This document shows, in pieces, positions 16,373 to 27,456 of a DNA stretch of 64,000 nt. Both the position numbers and the translations under genes were made by a program. Numbering within the stretch: position 1 is the first letter of the stretch; each line of letters opens with the position of its first letter. The stretch is from the NCBI RefSeq assembly GCF_900638585.1, contig NZ_LR134523.1, positions 391,001 through 455,000 on the forward strand. Direction: 5' to 3'. The stretch is from Aedoeadaptatus ivorii (GTDB lineage: Bacteria; Bacillota; Clostridia; Tissierellales; Peptoniphilaceae). Below the pieces are notes generated by a model, which was not told the DNA's origin, searched no databases, and saw nothing but the letters and a program-made list of their open reading frames with translations.

Positions 16373-17107
16373 ATGAGAAAACTTTTGATCGCAGGAAACT
16401 GGAAAATGAACACCACCGTTTCGGAGGGAGAGGCGCTCGCCAAAGCTCTCAGCGCCTACGATTCCGATGCGGTAGAGATGATGGTCGCACCGCCCTTTAC
16501 CCATTTGGACCGAGTGGGTGCGGTCTTAAAAGACAGCAAAATCGCCATGGGCGCCCAAAATATATCCGCCGACGGATTCGGCGCGCACACCGGGGAGATC
16601 GCCGGCGAAATGCTCGCCGATCTGGGCATGCGCTATGTCATCGTGGGCCACAGCGAAGCCAGAGGACGGGGAGAAGACGACGCCCTGATCCGCGAAAAGG
16701 CGAAGCGCGCTCTGGAATGCGGCCTCGTGGCGGTGATTTGCTTCGGCGAAAGCGCGGAGATTTACGCCACCGACGAGCGGGTTGCGTTTTTGAAGCGTCA
16801 GGTCGCCGAAGCGCTCAAGGGCGCGGATGCCAATGCGGAAGTCGTCCTCGCCTATGAACCCATTTGGGCGATCGGCACCGGAAAGACCGCCGACGGCGAC
16901 GACGCCGATGCGGTGATCGGAGAAATCCGCGCTTCTCTACCCGAAGGCATGCGCGATTCGGTGCGCATCCTCTACGGCGGGAGCGTAAAGGCCGCCAATG
17001 TGGCGTCTTTTGTATCGAAAGAAAATATCGACGGCGTATTGGTGGGTGGCGCGAGCTTAAAGGCCGACGAATTTATGAAGATCGCAGACGAGGCGAGCCA
17101 TGTCTAA
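16373..17107 (+). CDS. tpiA: Triosephosphate isomerase
   Basis: 244 aa. The catalytic lysine lies in AGNWKMN, the histidine in IVGHSE and the glutamate in AYEPIWAIGTGK, followed by the phosphate loop YGGSVKAAN and LVGGASL. The usual GHSERR reads GHSEAR here, a mild variation. ATG 16373 with GAGGTG upstream; two bases separate it from pgk, and its end overlaps gpmI by 8 bases. Confidence 0.96.
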   Translation: MRKLLIAGNWKMNTTVSEGEALAKALSAYDSDAVEMMVAPPFTHLDRVGAVLKDSKIAMGAQNISADGFGAHTGEIAGEMLADLGMRYVIVGHSEARGRGEDDALIREKAKRALECGLVAVICFGESAEIYATDERVAFLKRQVAEALKGADANAEVVLAYEPIWAIGTGKTADGDDADAVIGEIRASLPEGMRDSVRILYGGSVKAANVASFVSKENIDGVLVGGASLKADEFMKIADEASHV

Positions 17108-18611
17108 ACCGTTTCTGCTCGCCATCTTAGACGGTTACGGCCTCAGCGAACCGGGCCCGTATAATGCCTGTACGACGGCAAAGACCCCGTGCCTCGACGC
17201 CTTAATGCAAAATGGCTTTGCCACGCTGGATCCTTCCGGCGAGGCGGTGGGCCTGCCGGCCGGGCAGATGGGAAACTCCGAGGTGGGGCACACCAATATC
17301 GGCGCCGGTCGCATCGTCTATCAGGAGCTGACCCGCATTTCGAAAGAGGCGCGGGAAGGAAAGCTCGCCCTGAACCCCGTGGTAGGAGAGGCCATGCGGC
17401 GGGCAAAAAAAAGCGCCCTGCATTTGGTGGGACTGGTGAGCACCGGCGGGGTGCATTCCCATAAGGACCACCTGTATGCGCTTTTGCAAATCGCCAAGGA
17501 CGCGGGCGTAGAAAAAATCTATATCCACGGCATTTTGGACGGTCGCGACGTGGCGCCCACTTCCGCCAAAGAAGAGATCGACGCTTTGCGCGCCTATACC
17601 GAACAAATCGGCGCCGGGGAATTGGTGAGCCTGGTGGGCCGCTTTTACGCCATGGACCGCGACAATCGATGGGAGCGGGTACAAAAGGCATACGATCTCT
17701 TTGTAAAAGGCGAGGGCGTCGGCTTTACCGACACCGATGTGCTCTTCGATGCGGCCTATGCACGGGGCAATACCGACGAATTCTTCGAACCGGCGGTAAA
17801 ACTTTCCGGCGGTTTGCCCGTGGGACGCATCGAGGACGACGATGTGTTTTTGTTCTTCAACTTCCGTCCCGACCGGGCGCGGGAGATCGTGCGCGCCTTT
17901 GCCGATCCGGATTTCGTAAGCTTTCCGCGGGATCCGAACCCCTCGGTCTATGTGGTCACGATGACCCGCTACGACGAGAGCATTCCCAATACCCATGTCA
18001 TCTACCCGAAAGAAGTCTTGTCGGACACCTTGGGCGAGGTGCTGGCGAAAAACGGCCTGCGGCAGATGCGCATCGCCGAGACCGAAAAATACGCCCACGT
18101 CACCTTCTTTTTAAGCGGCGGCAGAGAGACGCCATTTCCCGGTGAGACGCGGATTCTGATCCCTTCGCCGAAGGTGGCGACTTATGATCTACAGCCCGAG
18201 ATGCGGGCGAAGGAAGTGGCGGATCTTTTGATCGAAGGCATCCAAAAGGATTTGGCGGATGTATATGTCGTCAACTTCGCCAATCCCGATATGGTCGGCC
18301 ACACCGGCATTATGGAAGCGGCCACCACGGCGGTAGAGGCGGTGGATGCGGCCCTTGCGCGCGTGCTCGAAGCCCTCGAAGAAAAGGGCGGCGAGGCGCT
18401 CATTACCGCCGATCACGGCAACTGCGAAGTGATGCGCGATGAAACCGGAAACCCCGTCACCTCCCACTCTACCAATCGCGTAGCGCTCCTACATGTGGGT
18501 AGCGACCGCGCATTGAACGACGGGATTCTCGCCGACATTGCGCCTACGATTTTGGCGGCATTGCACATTCAAAAACCCGAGGCGATGTCGGGACACAGTT
18601 TATGGAAATAA
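17100..18611 (+). CDS. gpmI: 2,3-bisphosphoglycerate-independent phosphoglycerate mutase
   Basis: 503 aa, typical length. The alkaline-phosphatase-like fold begins with LLAILDGYGLSE; the phosphorylated serine is in GQMGNSEVGHTNIGAG, and later metal ligands occur in ITADHGNCE. It interconverts 3- and 2-phosphoglycerate using Mn2+. It overlaps the end of tpiA by 8 bases and is followed 9 bases later by eno. Confidence 0.97.
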   Translation: MSKPFLLAILDGYGLSEPGPYNACTTAKTPCLDALMQNGFATLDPSGEAVGLPAGQMGNSEVGHTNIGAGRIVYQELTRISKEAREGKLALNPVVGEAMRRAKKSALHLVGLVSTGGVHSHKDHLYALLQIAKDAGVEKIYIHGILDGRDVAPTSAKEEIDALRAYTEQIGAGELVSLVGRFYAMDRDNRWERVQKAYDLFVKGEGVGFTDTDVLFDAAYARGNTDEFFEPAVKLSGGLPVGRIEDDDVFLFFNFRPDRAREIVRAFADPDFVSFPRDPNPSVYVVTMTRYDESIPNTHVIYPKEVLSDTLGEVLAKNGLRQMRIAETEKYAHVTFFLSGGRETPFPGETRILIPSPKVATYDLQPEMRAKEVADLLIEGIQKDLADVYVVNFANPDMVGHTGIMEAATTAVEAVDAALARVLEALEEKGGEALITADHGNCEVMRDETGNPVTSHSTNRVALLHVGSDRALNDGILADIAPTILAALHIQKPEAMSGHSLWK

Positions 18612-19901
<1,290 letters not shown>

Positions 19902-19909
19902 AGGCAGCT

Positions 19910-20353
19910 ATGATTCTATATTTAATGCGACACGGAAAGGCCGAAGCCGTCGCCGAGCGCGACGAAGACAGAGCTTTGGTGAAAGAAGGCGTCTTTCAGG
20001 CGGAGGACACCGCCGAGGCGTTTTTGCGCAGGGAATGGCCCCTGCCCCAAAAGATTATCGTATCGGAATACCGACGTGCCGTAGAGACGGCGGAGGTCGT
20101 CGCCCAAAAACTCGGCGTACACGATGTGAAGGTCGTCGATTACAAAGACGCCACCAGATGGCGCAATATGAAGACCTATATCACCGACGAGCCGATTCTT
20201 TTTATCGGCCATCAGCCGAGCCTGGGCATGGTCATCGAAGAGATCACCGGCGAATCGGTATCGGTTAAAAAGGCGAGTTTGCACCGCATCGAGTACGATC
20301 CCGATCGCGATCGGGGCGAGTATATCGACAAAATCGAAAGGGTGAGAAAGTGA
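19910..20353 (+). CDS. SixA-like histidine phosphatase
   Basis: 147 aa of the histidine phosphatase superfamily. RHGKAEAV near residue 7 carries the nucleophilic histidine and FIGHQPSLG the second one; the short length matches phosphohistidine phosphatase SixA. It is likely cytoplasmic. Its coupling to eno and to the glyoxalase-like gene (start overlaps its stop) suggests it is read with the glycolytic cluster. The true substrate is uncertain. Confidence 0.8.
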   Translation: MILYLMRHGKAEAVAERDEDRALVKEGVFQAEDTAEAFLRREWPLPQKIIVSEYRRAVETAEVVAQKLGVHDVKVVDYKDATRWRNMKTYITDEPILFIGHQPSLGMVIEEITGESVSVKKASLHRIEYDPDRDRGEYIDKIERVRK

Positions 20354-20733
20354 GATACGCACATACCTGTATTCGGGTAAAGGACTTGGAAGCGTCCATC
20401 CTCTTTTATCGAGAGGCGCTGGGGTACGAGATCACGCGCGAAAAGGACCACAGCGAAAACGGCTTTAAGCTGGTGTATATGGCCCTTCCCGGCGACAATT
20501 CCGAACTGGAGCTCACCTATAATATCGGCCACGACGCCTACGAGATCGGCGACGGCTACAGCCATGTGGCGGTTCTTGCGGACGACTTAGAAGCGGAACA
20601 CGCCCGCATCAAAGCCGCCGGCTATCCGGTGACCGAACTCAAGGGACTGCCCGGCGAGGCGACGCGATATTTCTTCGCCACCGATCCCGACGGATACAAG
20701 ACCGAAGTGATTCGGGCACAGTCGGAAATCTAA
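20350..20733 (+). CDS. Glyoxalase I-like VOC-family protein
   Basis: 127 aa. The N-terminal HTCIRVKDLEASILFY and the second half with YSHVAVLADDLEAEHARIKAAG plus FATDPDGYKTEVI show two vicinal-oxygen-chelate repeats with metal ligands (His5, Glu of LELTY, His of SHVAV, Glu of TEVI). This fits lactoylglutathione lyase, which disposes of methylglyoxal made from glycolytic triose phosphates; its place after the glycolysis genes agrees. GTG start overlaps the upstream stop (GTGA). Whether this organism makes glutathione is unknown. Confidence 0.8.
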   Translation: MRYAHTCIRVKDLEASILFYREALGYEITREKDHSENGFKLVYMALPGDNSELELTYNIGHDAYEIGDGYSHVAVLADDLEAEHARIKAAGYPVTELKGLPGEATRYFFATDPDGYKTEVIRAQSEI

Positions 20734-20779
20734 GAATCGGCAAATGGCCGTCGGTAGCGTATTTTCAAGGAAAATATGG

Positions 20780-20814
20780 TACAATAAGTCCGCTAAGAGA
20801 ATATTCTCTTAGCG
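20780..20814 (+). promoter_or_regulatory. Possible murA promoter (-10) and 24-bp perfect palindrome
   Basis: TACAAT (20780-20785) without a clear -35 is followed by an exact 12+12 inverted repeat, CGCTAAGAGAAT and its complement (20791-20814). The palindrome would start at the transcript's 5' end and is not followed by a T-run, so it could be an operator, a 5'-stabilising hairpin or a weak terminator of the preceding gene. Confidence 0.45.
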
Positions 20815-20911
20815 TTCTTATTGTAGAATAAAGCGCCTTACGGGCAATGTATATAAATATACGACCGCCGTGATACGCAGTTTAAGAAATAGAATTAAGG
20901 GGAGATCGTTT

Positions 20912-22174
20912 TTGGAAAAGATCGTCGTTGAAAAAAGTCCCGCGCTCAAGGGACGCGTTCGGATCAGCGGAGCAAAAAATGCCGCATTGCCGATCCTCGC
21001 AGCTTGTCTGTTGGGTACGGAAGATATTTACTTGGAGGAAGTGCCGGATTTACAGGACGTCAATATTATGTGTAAGGTCCTGGAATCCCTCGGCTCTACC
21101 GTGGAAGTGACGGGAAAGGGCAAACTAAAAATCAATTCCGCGAATCTGCGGGAATACAAGACGCCTTTTGAACTGATGAACAAAATGCGTGCGTCGTTTT
21201 TGGTAATGGGCCCGCTCCTGGGACGCCTCGGCAAGACCGAAAACTCCCTGCCCGGCGGCTGTACCATCGGCGCTCGCCCCATCGACTACCACTTAAAGGG
21301 CTTTCGCGCATTGGGCGCGGATATCGTAGAAGACATCGGCAATATCACCGCGTCCTGTGAAAAGCTCGTCGGCGACAAAATCTATCTGGACTTTCCCTCC
21401 GTCGGCGCCACGGAAAATATTATGATGGCCGCCGTATTGGCACAAGGGGAGACGGTCATCGAAAACGCCGCGAAAGAGCCGGAAATCGTCGATCTTTCCA
21501 ACTTTTTGCGCAAACTCGGTGCCAAGGTCACCGGCGCCGGCACTTCCACCATCCGCATCGACGGGGTAGAAAAACTGGGCGGTGCGCGCCACGCCATTAT
21601 TCCCGACCGGATCGAAGCCGGTACCTTTATGGTCGCCGCCGCCATTACCGGGGGCGATGTTTTGGTGGAAAATGTGATTCCCAATCACATGAAGCCCATT
21701 ATCGCCAAGCTCAAGGAATCGGGGTGCAAGGTGATCGAAGAAGGGGACAATGTGCGGGTTATCGGAAAGGAAATTCCCGATTCCATCGACATCAAGACCC
21801 TGCCGTACCCCGGCTTTCCCACCGATATGCAGGCGCAGTTTATGGCTTATATGACCCAATGTAAGGGCAGCAATGTGGCGATCGAGACCGTATTCGAAAA
21901 CCGATTTATGCACGTTGAGGAGTTCCGGAAAATGGGCGCCGACATTAAGATCGACGGCAGAAGCGCCGTGGTCGTAGGGCCCAAGAAACTCACCGGGGCA
22001 CGCGTGCGCGCCAGCGACCTGCGAGCGGGTGCGGCACTGATCTTGGTGGGTCTCGTCGCCGAGGGCAAGACATATATCAACGACATCTACCATATCGATC
22101 GGGGCTATGAGGGAATCGAAGACAAATTCCGCGGCCTGGGCGCCAAGGTCTACCGCATCGAGGAAGATGCGTAG
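20912..22174 (+). CDS. murA: UDP-N-acetylglucosamine 1-carboxyvinyltransferase
   Basis: 420 aa. ISGAKNAALPILAACLL, the catalytic cysteine in PGGCTIGARPIDYHLKG, and GFPTDMQAQFMAY are diagnostic of MurA, which transfers enolpyruvate to UDP-GlcNAc in the first step of peptidoglycan synthesis. Start chosen at TTG 20912, with AAGGGGAG upstream; the longer frame from GTG 20870 adds a non-conserved 14 residues. Cys rather than Asp at the active site implies fosfomycin sensitivity (family knowledge). Confidence 0.95.
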   Translation: MEKIVVEKSPALKGRVRISGAKNAALPILAACLLGTEDIYLEEVPDLQDVNIMCKVLESLGSTVEVTGKGKLKINSANLREYKTPFELMNKMRASFLVMGPLLGRLGKTENSLPGGCTIGARPIDYHLKGFRALGADIVEDIGNITASCEKLVGDKIYLDFPSVGATENIMMAAVLAQGETVIENAAKEPEIVDLSNFLRKLGAKVTGAGTSTIRIDGVEKLGGARHAIIPDRIEAGTFMVAAAITGGDVLVENVIPNHMKPIIAKLKESGCKVIEEGDNVRVIGKEIPDSIDIKTLPYPGFPTDMQAQFMAYMTQCKGSNVAIETVFENRFMHVEEFRKMGADIKIDGRSAVVVGPKKLTGARVRASDLRAGAALILVGLVAEGKTYINDIYHIDRGYEGIEDKFRGLGAKVYRIEEDA

Positions 22175-22268
22175 GCGATGGCATTGTCGCAATTGTTTTT
22201 ATATTGCCGAAGAAGGGTATATTCTCTGAAAGTGTTGAACACCCAAACAACCTAACGAAAGAGAAGTG

Positions 22269-23798
22269 ATGCCATTGAACAAAAAACTCATTGCCGCCGT
22301 TTTGGCGCTCGCCATGCTCCTGACCGCTTGCGGCGGCGGGGGCGGCGCCTCGTCGGGAAAAGACAAAGATACCCTGACGATCGCCATGGCGGAAGATGCG
22401 ACCACGATGGATCCTGTGATCCAAAACAACATCTATTCTGAAAACGTGGTGCGACAAATTTTCGATACCCTGATCGCCAGAAAACCCGACGGCGAGATGG
22501 AAAACCGCTTGGCGGAATCCATCGAACAACCCGATGAAACCTCGTATGTCGTAAAGCTCCGCTCCGGCGTCAAGTTTTCGAGCGGCGAGGAACTCACATC
22601 GGAGGACGTGGCGTTTTCGCTGGATCGGGCGTCGAAATCCGATTCCTACGCCTATATCTTCGAAAAGATCGACCCCGCCAGCTACGATACATCCGATCCC
22701 GCGGTGCTGAAGTTTAAGCTCAAAGAACCGGACGTGTCCTTTAAGGCGGCGCTCGCCCACCCGGCGGCGTCTATCGTAAGCAAAAAGGCGGTCGAAGCCG
22801 ATCCCGACAAGGCCGAGCGGGAACCGGTGGGCACCGGCCCCTTCAAACTGGAGGATTGGTCGAAGCTCAATTCCCTGACGCTTGCCGCCAACGACGAGTA
22901 CTGGGGCGAAAAGCCCGCTTTCAATAAGATGGTCTTTCGGATCATCCCCGAGGCGAGCAACCGCGTCATCGAACTGGAAAGCGGCCAGGCGGATCTCGCC
23001 TTAGAAATCGCCCCCAACGACATCAAAAAGATCGAAGAAAACGACAAGCTCGCCCTCCACAGGAAGATGGACAACTCCGTGCACTTCGCCGGGTTCAATA
23101 TGACCCGGGCGCCTTTCGACAATCCGAAGGCGAGAGAAGCCGTCTATTCCGCGCTGGATATACAGGCGATTATCGACTCGGTCTATATGGGCGCGGGCAA
23201 AGTCGCCACAGGGCCCATCAACCCGAACTTCGAATACTCCATTTCCGATTCCCTGGAGCCGACAAAGCGGGATATCGAAAAGGCAAAACAACTTTTACAG
23301 GAAGCTGGCGTAGAAGAAGGACAGACCGTCAAGCTGTACGTCTCTCAACAACAGGTCCGCAAGGATATGGCGACGATCATCAAGTCCCAGTTGGAAGAAG
23401 TCGGCCTGAATGTGGAAATCACTGCATTGGAATGGGGTACCTTCGTCAACGCCTTGGAAGCCAAGGAACACGATATCTTTATTATGAGTTGGGCGCCCTC
23501 CGTGGTGGATCCCCACTATACCTTGTTTAGTCCCTACCATACCAAGAATATGGGGGCGGGACCGAACTATATGTACTACAGCAACCCCGAACTCGACGCC
23601 CTCATCGACAAGGGCCTCGCGGTGGAAGGGGACGAGCGGGCAGAGGTCTACAAATCGGCACAAGAGCTGATTATGAAAGACAAACCCGTCGTCTATGCAC
23701 TGTATGGAGAACAGTTGATCGGAACGCAGAAAAATGTTTCCAATTTCGATCCGGATCCCTCCGGCAGTAACGAGTACTATCATATTACGTTCCAATAA
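22269..23798 (+). CDS. Peptide ABC transporter substrate-binding lipoprotein
   Basis: About 509 aa. Signal peptide LIAAVLALAMLLTACGGG ends in a lipobox with the anchor cysteine near residue 20. The mature part is a family-5 solute-binding protein (SEDVAFSLDRASK, EREPVGTGPFKLEDW, and a C-terminal SNEYYHITF). It captures di-/oligopeptides outside the membrane. The start is uncertain: GTG 22266, ATG 22269 and TTG 22275 are in frame, the last having the best spacing from AGAGAAG. An 11-bp hairpin lies between it and the permease genes, as is usual where the binding protein is made in excess. Confidence 0.9.
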   Translation: MPLNKKLIAAVLALAMLLTACGGGGGASSGKDKDTLTIAMAEDATTMDPVIQNNIYSENVVRQIFDTLIARKPDGEMENRLAESIEQPDETSYVVKLRSGVKFSSGEELTSEDVAFSLDRASKSDSYAYIFEKIDPASYDTSDPAVLKFKLKEPDVSFKAALAHPAASIVSKKAVEADPDKAEREPVGTGPFKLEDWSKLNSLTLAANDEYWGEKPAFNKMVFRIIPEASNRVIELESGQADLALEIAPNDIKKIEENDKLALHRKMDNSVHFAGFNMTRAPFDNPKAREAVYSALDIQAIIDSVYMGAGKVATGPINPNFEYSISDSLEPTKRDIEKAKQLLQEAGVEEGQTVKLYVSQQQVRKDMATIIKSQLEEVGLNVEITALEWGTFVNALEAKEHDIFIMSWAPSVVDPHYTLFSPYHTKNMGAGPNYMYYSNPELDALIDKGLAVEGDERAEVYKSAQELIMKDKPVVYALYGEQLIGTQKNVSNFDPDPSGSNEYYHITFQ

Positions 23799-23808
23799 AG
23801 CAGATTGA

Positions 23809-23837
23809 GAAAGGCTCCGTTTTTCGGAGTCTTTCTT
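23809..23837 (+). terminator. Attenuating hairpin between binding-protein and permease genes
   Basis: GAAAGGCTCCG pairs with CGGAGTCTTTC around a five-T loop; few T follow, so it may act as partial terminator and 3'-end stabiliser. Confidence 0.55.
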
Positions 23838-23862
23838 GCGTATCGACCGGAAAGAGGAGTGC

Positions 23863-24789
23863 ATGACGAAATATATTATCAGACGCCTGCTGTTTATGAT
23901 TCCCACGCTGTTGGGCGTCAGCTTTATCATCTTCGGTCTTTTGTACCTGACACCGGGCGATGCCGCCACCGCCAAGTTGGGACAGAATGCACCGAAAGAA
24001 GCCGTAGAAGCGTATCGGGAGGAGCTGGGGTTAAACGACCCCTTCCTGGTACAATACGGCAATTACATGAAGGGGGCGCTTACGGGCGACTTGGGAAAGA
24101 GCTACGCCTCCGGCGCCGACGTGGCGGATACCTTGGCGGAGTATTTTCCCGCCACATTAAAACTGACCGCCTTTTCTCTGGCCATCGCCGTAATTTTCGG
24201 GATCCTCTTCGGCATCCTGAGTGCGGTGTATAAGTACAGTTGGATCGACAAGATTTCCATGTTTATCGGCATGATCGGCCTGTCGATGCCGATTTTCTGG
24301 TCGGGAATTTTGTTTATTCTGTTGTTTTCGGTAAAACTGCGCTGGCTGCCCTCGTCGGGCCTTTACTCCTTTAAGCACCTGATTTTGCCGGGATTTGCCC
24401 TGGGCTTTCAGTCCATGGCGGTGATTATGCGCCAGACCCGCTCTTCTATGCTCGAAGTGCTGGGCAAGGACTATATTCGCACTGCGCGCTCGAAGGGGCT
24501 CCGGGAATGGTATGTTATCGTCGTGCACGCGCTGAAAAATGCCATGATTCCCGTGCTCACCAGTGCCGGGCTTTTGACCGGCGCCCTCTTGGGCGGAAGC
24601 GTTCTGACCGAGACGATCTTTTCGATCCCCGGCATCGGACGGCATATGGTGCAGTCTATCGGCGCCAGGGATTACCCCATGATCTTGGGAGCGGTGCTGT
24701 TGATCTCGTTCTCTTACTGCGTACTGAATCTCGCGATCGATATCCTCTATGGATTTTTGGATCCGCGGGTGCGTAGCCAATACGAATAG
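23863..24789 (+). CDS. Peptide ABC transporter permease DppB-like
   Basis: 308 aa with about six membrane segments; residues 10-30 (LLFMIPTLLGVSFIIFGLLY) begin the typical DppB/OppB fold and RTARSKGLREWYVIVVHALK is the EAA coupling loop. ATG 23863 has AAAGAGGAG upstream. It is the first of four linked importer genes dppBCDF. Confidence 0.92.
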   Translation: MTKYIIRRLLFMIPTLLGVSFIIFGLLYLTPGDAATAKLGQNAPKEAVEAYREELGLNDPFLVQYGNYMKGALTGDLGKSYASGADVADTLAEYFPATLKLTAFSLAIAVIFGILFGILSAVYKYSWIDKISMFIGMIGLSMPIFWSGILFILLFSVKLRWLPSSGLYSFKHLILPGFALGFQSMAVIMRQTRSSMLEVLGKDYIRTARSKGLREWYVIVVHALKNAMIPVLTSAGLLTGALLGGSVLTETIFSIPGIGRHMVQSIGARDYPMILGAVLLISFSYCVLNLAIDILYGFLDPRVRSQYE

Positions 24790-24798
24790 GGGGTTTTT

Positions 24799-25650
24799 GT
24801 GGAAAATTCGATATCGAGAAGTAAAGACCTCCGCATGCGTTTTGTAAAGAACAAGATGGCGGTACTGGGACTTTTGATCCTCGCGCTACTGGTTATTATG
24901 GCGATCTTTGCGCCCGTCATCGCCACCCACGTGCCCGAAAAGCAGGACCTCGCCAATCGGCTGGCCCTGCCTTCGGCGGCGCACTTTTTCGGGACGGACA
25001 ATTTTGGGCGCGACATTTTTTCCAATGTCGTCTACGGCGCCCGCATCTCGCTGTTTATAGGCCTTGCCGCCACCACGATTTCGGTGGTCATCGGCACGAT
25101 TATCGGCGCCGTGGCGGGTTTTTTCGGCGGGCAGGTGGACAATGTGATTATGCGGATCGTCGACGTGTTTTTGTCGATTCCGTCTTTGATCCTCGCTATC
25201 GCCATTTCGGCGGTACTGGGCAACGGAATCCGCAATCTGATCCTCGCCGTATCCCTTTCGGGAATTACGGGCTATGCGCGGATCGTGCGGGCGAGCGTCC
25301 TTTCGGTAAAGGAACAGGAGTATGTCGAGGCGGCACAGATCGGCGGCGCGGGCAATCTGCGCTTGATCTTTCGCCATATCCTCCCGAACTGCACCGGGCC
25401 CATCATCGTGCAGGCGACCCTGGGCGTGGGCACCGCCATTTTACAGGCGGCGAGCCTGAGCTTTATCGGGTTGGGGGTACAGCCGCCGACGCCCGAGTGG
25501 GGCGGCATGCTGAGTGCGGGACGGGATTATATCCGCGACTTTCCGCATTTGACGCTATTTCCCGGCCTTGCCATCGCCTTGACTATTTTTTCGCTGAATT
25601 TGTTCGGCGACGGCCTGCGCGACACTTTGGATCCGAAGGAAAGGAGCTAA
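24799..25650 (+). CDS. Peptide ABC transporter permease DppC-like
   Basis: 283 aa. The N-terminal OppC-type segment (MRFVKNKMAVLGLLILALLV), the conserved HFFGTDNFGRDIFSNVVYG, and the coupling loop EYVEAAQIGGAGNLRLIFR are visible. GTG 24799 follows AGGGGG. Partner of the preceding permease. Confidence 0.92.
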   Translation: MENSISRSKDLRMRFVKNKMAVLGLLILALLVIMAIFAPVIATHVPEKQDLANRLALPSAAHFFGTDNFGRDIFSNVVYGARISLFIGLAATTISVVIGTIIGAVAGFFGGQVDNVIMRIVDVFLSIPSLILAIAISAVLGNGIRNLILAVSLSGITGYARIVRASVLSVKEQEYVEAAQIGGAGNLRLIFRHILPNCTGPIIVQATLGVGTAILQAASLSFIGLGVQPPTPEWGGMLSAGRDYIRDFPHLTLFPGLAIALTIFSLNLFGDGLRDTLDPKERS

Positions 25651-25651
25651 T

Positions 25652-26632
25652 ATGGCGAAACTCATGGAATTTAAGGACCTTCACGTTTCCTTTCATACGG
25701 ACCGGGGCGTGGTGCACGCCGTAAACGGCGTGAGCTTCGACATCGACGAGGGCGAGACCGTCGCAATCGTCGGCGAAAGCGGAAGCGGAAAGAGCGTGAC
25801 CGCCCTTTCGCTGATGGGGCTTTTGCCCAAACCGGCGGGCACCGTCGACGGGGGCGAGATCCTCTACCGAGGCGAGAATATCTTTTTGATGGACGAAGCG
25901 GCGCGGCGGGATTTGCGCAGCCGCGAACTCGCCATGATTTTTCAGGAACCGATGACGAGCCTCAACCCGGCGCTTCGAATCGGCTTTCAGATCGAAGAAG
26001 TGTATCGGCGCATTTTGGGGCTATCGAAGGCGGATGCCAAACAGAAGTCTTTGGAGATGTTGGAGATGGTCGAGATCCCCGACGCCAAGGACAAAATGCA
26101 CGCCTATCCCCACGAGCTCTCCGGCGGGCAGAGACAGCGGGTGATGATCGCCATTGCCCTGGCGTCTTCTCCCAAACTGTTGATCGCCGATGAGCCCACT
26201 ACGGCGCTGGATGTGACCATTCAGGCGGAGGTCTTGACCTTGATGCGCAATCTGCAAAAAGAGCTCAACACCTCGATCCTCTTGATTACCCACGATTTGG
26301 GCGTGGTGGCGCAAATGGCCGACGAGGTGGTGGTCATGTACGGGGGCCGTGTAATGGAAAACACCGATGTGTGTACGCTCTTCGACCACCCTCTGCACCC
26401 CTACACCAAGGGTTTGTTGAAGGCGCGGCCCACCCGCGAAAGCAAGGGCAAGAAGCTCTATAACATTCCCGGAAATGTGCCCACCGCCTTCGAAATGGAG
26501 GGACACTGCCCCTTCTATTCCCGTTGCAGCGAGCGCATGGAAAAGTGCGCTAAGGCGGTTCCCGCCCTCACCGAAGAGAATCCGGGGCAAGAAGTCGCCT
26601 GTTTCTTATACGAGGAGGATGCCCGTGGATAA
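25652..26632 (+). CDS. Peptide ABC transporter ATP-binding protein DppD-like
   Basis: 326 aa. Walker A GESGSGKS, signature LSGGQRQRV, Walker [15 protein letters not shown] and LLITHDLG are complete. The C-terminal oligopeptide-ATPase extension has [13 protein letters not shown] and the cysteine group [14 protein letters not shown] plus VACF, as in DppD proteins. ATG 25652 with AAAGGAG. Confidence 0.93.
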   Translation: MAKLMEFKDLHVSFHTDRGVVHAVNGVSFDIDEGETVAIVGESGSGKSVTALSLMGLLPKPAGTVDGGEILYRGENIFLMDEAARRDLRSRELAMIFQEPMTSLNPALRIGFQIEEVYRRILGLSKADAKQKSLEMLEMVEIPDAKDKMHAYPHELSGGQRQRVMIAIALASSPKLLIADEPTTALDVTIQAEVLTLMRNLQKELNTSILLITHDLGVVAQMADEVVVMYGGRVMENTDVCTLFDHPLHPYTKGLLKARPTRESKGKKLYNIPGNVPTAFEMEGHCPFYSRCSERMEKCAKAVPALTEENPGQEVACFLYEEDARG

Positions 26633-27419
26633 GATTTTGGAACTGAAAGATGTGACGAAAGAGTTTTCCGTGGGCAAAAAGACCATCTTCGGCGCCGCGC
26701 CCAAGACGGTAAGGGCGGTCGATCACGTCAGCTTCAGCTTGGGAAGAAAAGAAACCCTAGGCATCGTCGGCGAGAGCGGAAGCGGCAAATCTACATTGGC
26801 GCGCTGTATTTTGGGCCTATATCCCGACGCGCAAGGCGAGGTGCTCTTTGAAGGGAAAAATGTGCTAACGGCAGACAAAAAAGAAATCCGCGCGGTGCGC
26901 CGAAAGATTCAGATGATCTTTCAGGATCCGTACAGTTCGCTGAATCCCCGCATGAGTGCCCGAGAGATCGTGATGGAGCCCTTGATCAATCTGGGGAGCG
27001 ACGACATCCGGCGGCGGGCGGAAGAGACCCTCAAGCTATGCGGTCTTTCTACGCAGCATTTCGAGCGCTATCCCCACGAATTTTCCGGCGGCCAGCGCCA
27101 GCGGATCGGCATCGCCCGGGCGTTGGTGGTAGAGCCGGATCTGATCCTCGCCGATGAACCCACATCGGCGCTGGACGTTTCGATCCAGGCGCAGATTATC
27201 AATCTCCTGGAGGAATTGCAGGAGGAGCGGGATCTGAGCTATATCTTTATCTCGCACAATATCGCCGTGATACAGCATATTTCCGATCGAATCGGCGTCA
27301 TGTATAAGGGCGAATTGGTAGAAATCGGCGACGAAGCGCAGGTCTCCGAGGCGCCGCGACATCCCTATACGAAAAAGCTGCTCGCGGCGATCCCGCCGCC
27401 GGATCCCCATTGCAGATAA
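26625..27419 (+). CDS. Peptide ABC transporter ATP-binding protein DppF-like
   Basis: 264 aa. Walker [10 protein letters not shown], signature FSGGQRQRIGIAR and Walker B LILADEPTSALDVS are present; the protein ends soon after HPYTKKLLAAIP, so it is shorter than the usual DppF of about 320 aa and lacks the C-terminal cysteine extension. Start chosen at GTG 26625, six bases after GGAGG; ATG 26619 would sit directly on that site. The gene overlaps dppD by 8 bases. Confidence 0.92.
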   Translation: MDKILELKDVTKEFSVGKKTIFGAAPKTVRAVDHVSFSLGRKETLGIVGESGSGKSTLARCILGLYPDAQGEVLFEGKNVLTADKKEIRAVRRKIQMIFQDPYSSLNPRMSAREIVMEPLINLGSDDIRRRAEETLKLCGLSTQHFERYPHEFSGGQRQRIGIARALVVEPDLILADEPTSALDVSIQAQIINLLEELQEERDLSYIFISHNIAVIQHISDRIGVMYKGELVEIGDEAQVSEAPRHPYTKKLLAAIPPPDPHCR

Positions 27420-27447
27420 AAAGCATCCCTCGAGGGATGCTTTTTTT
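27418..27447 (+). terminator. Bidirectional terminator after the peptide transporter operon
   Basis: AAAAGCATCCC/GGGATGCTTTT with loop TCGA, flanked by A and T runs, between convergent genes. Confidence 0.9.
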
Positions 27448-27456
27448 GATGCGTAT

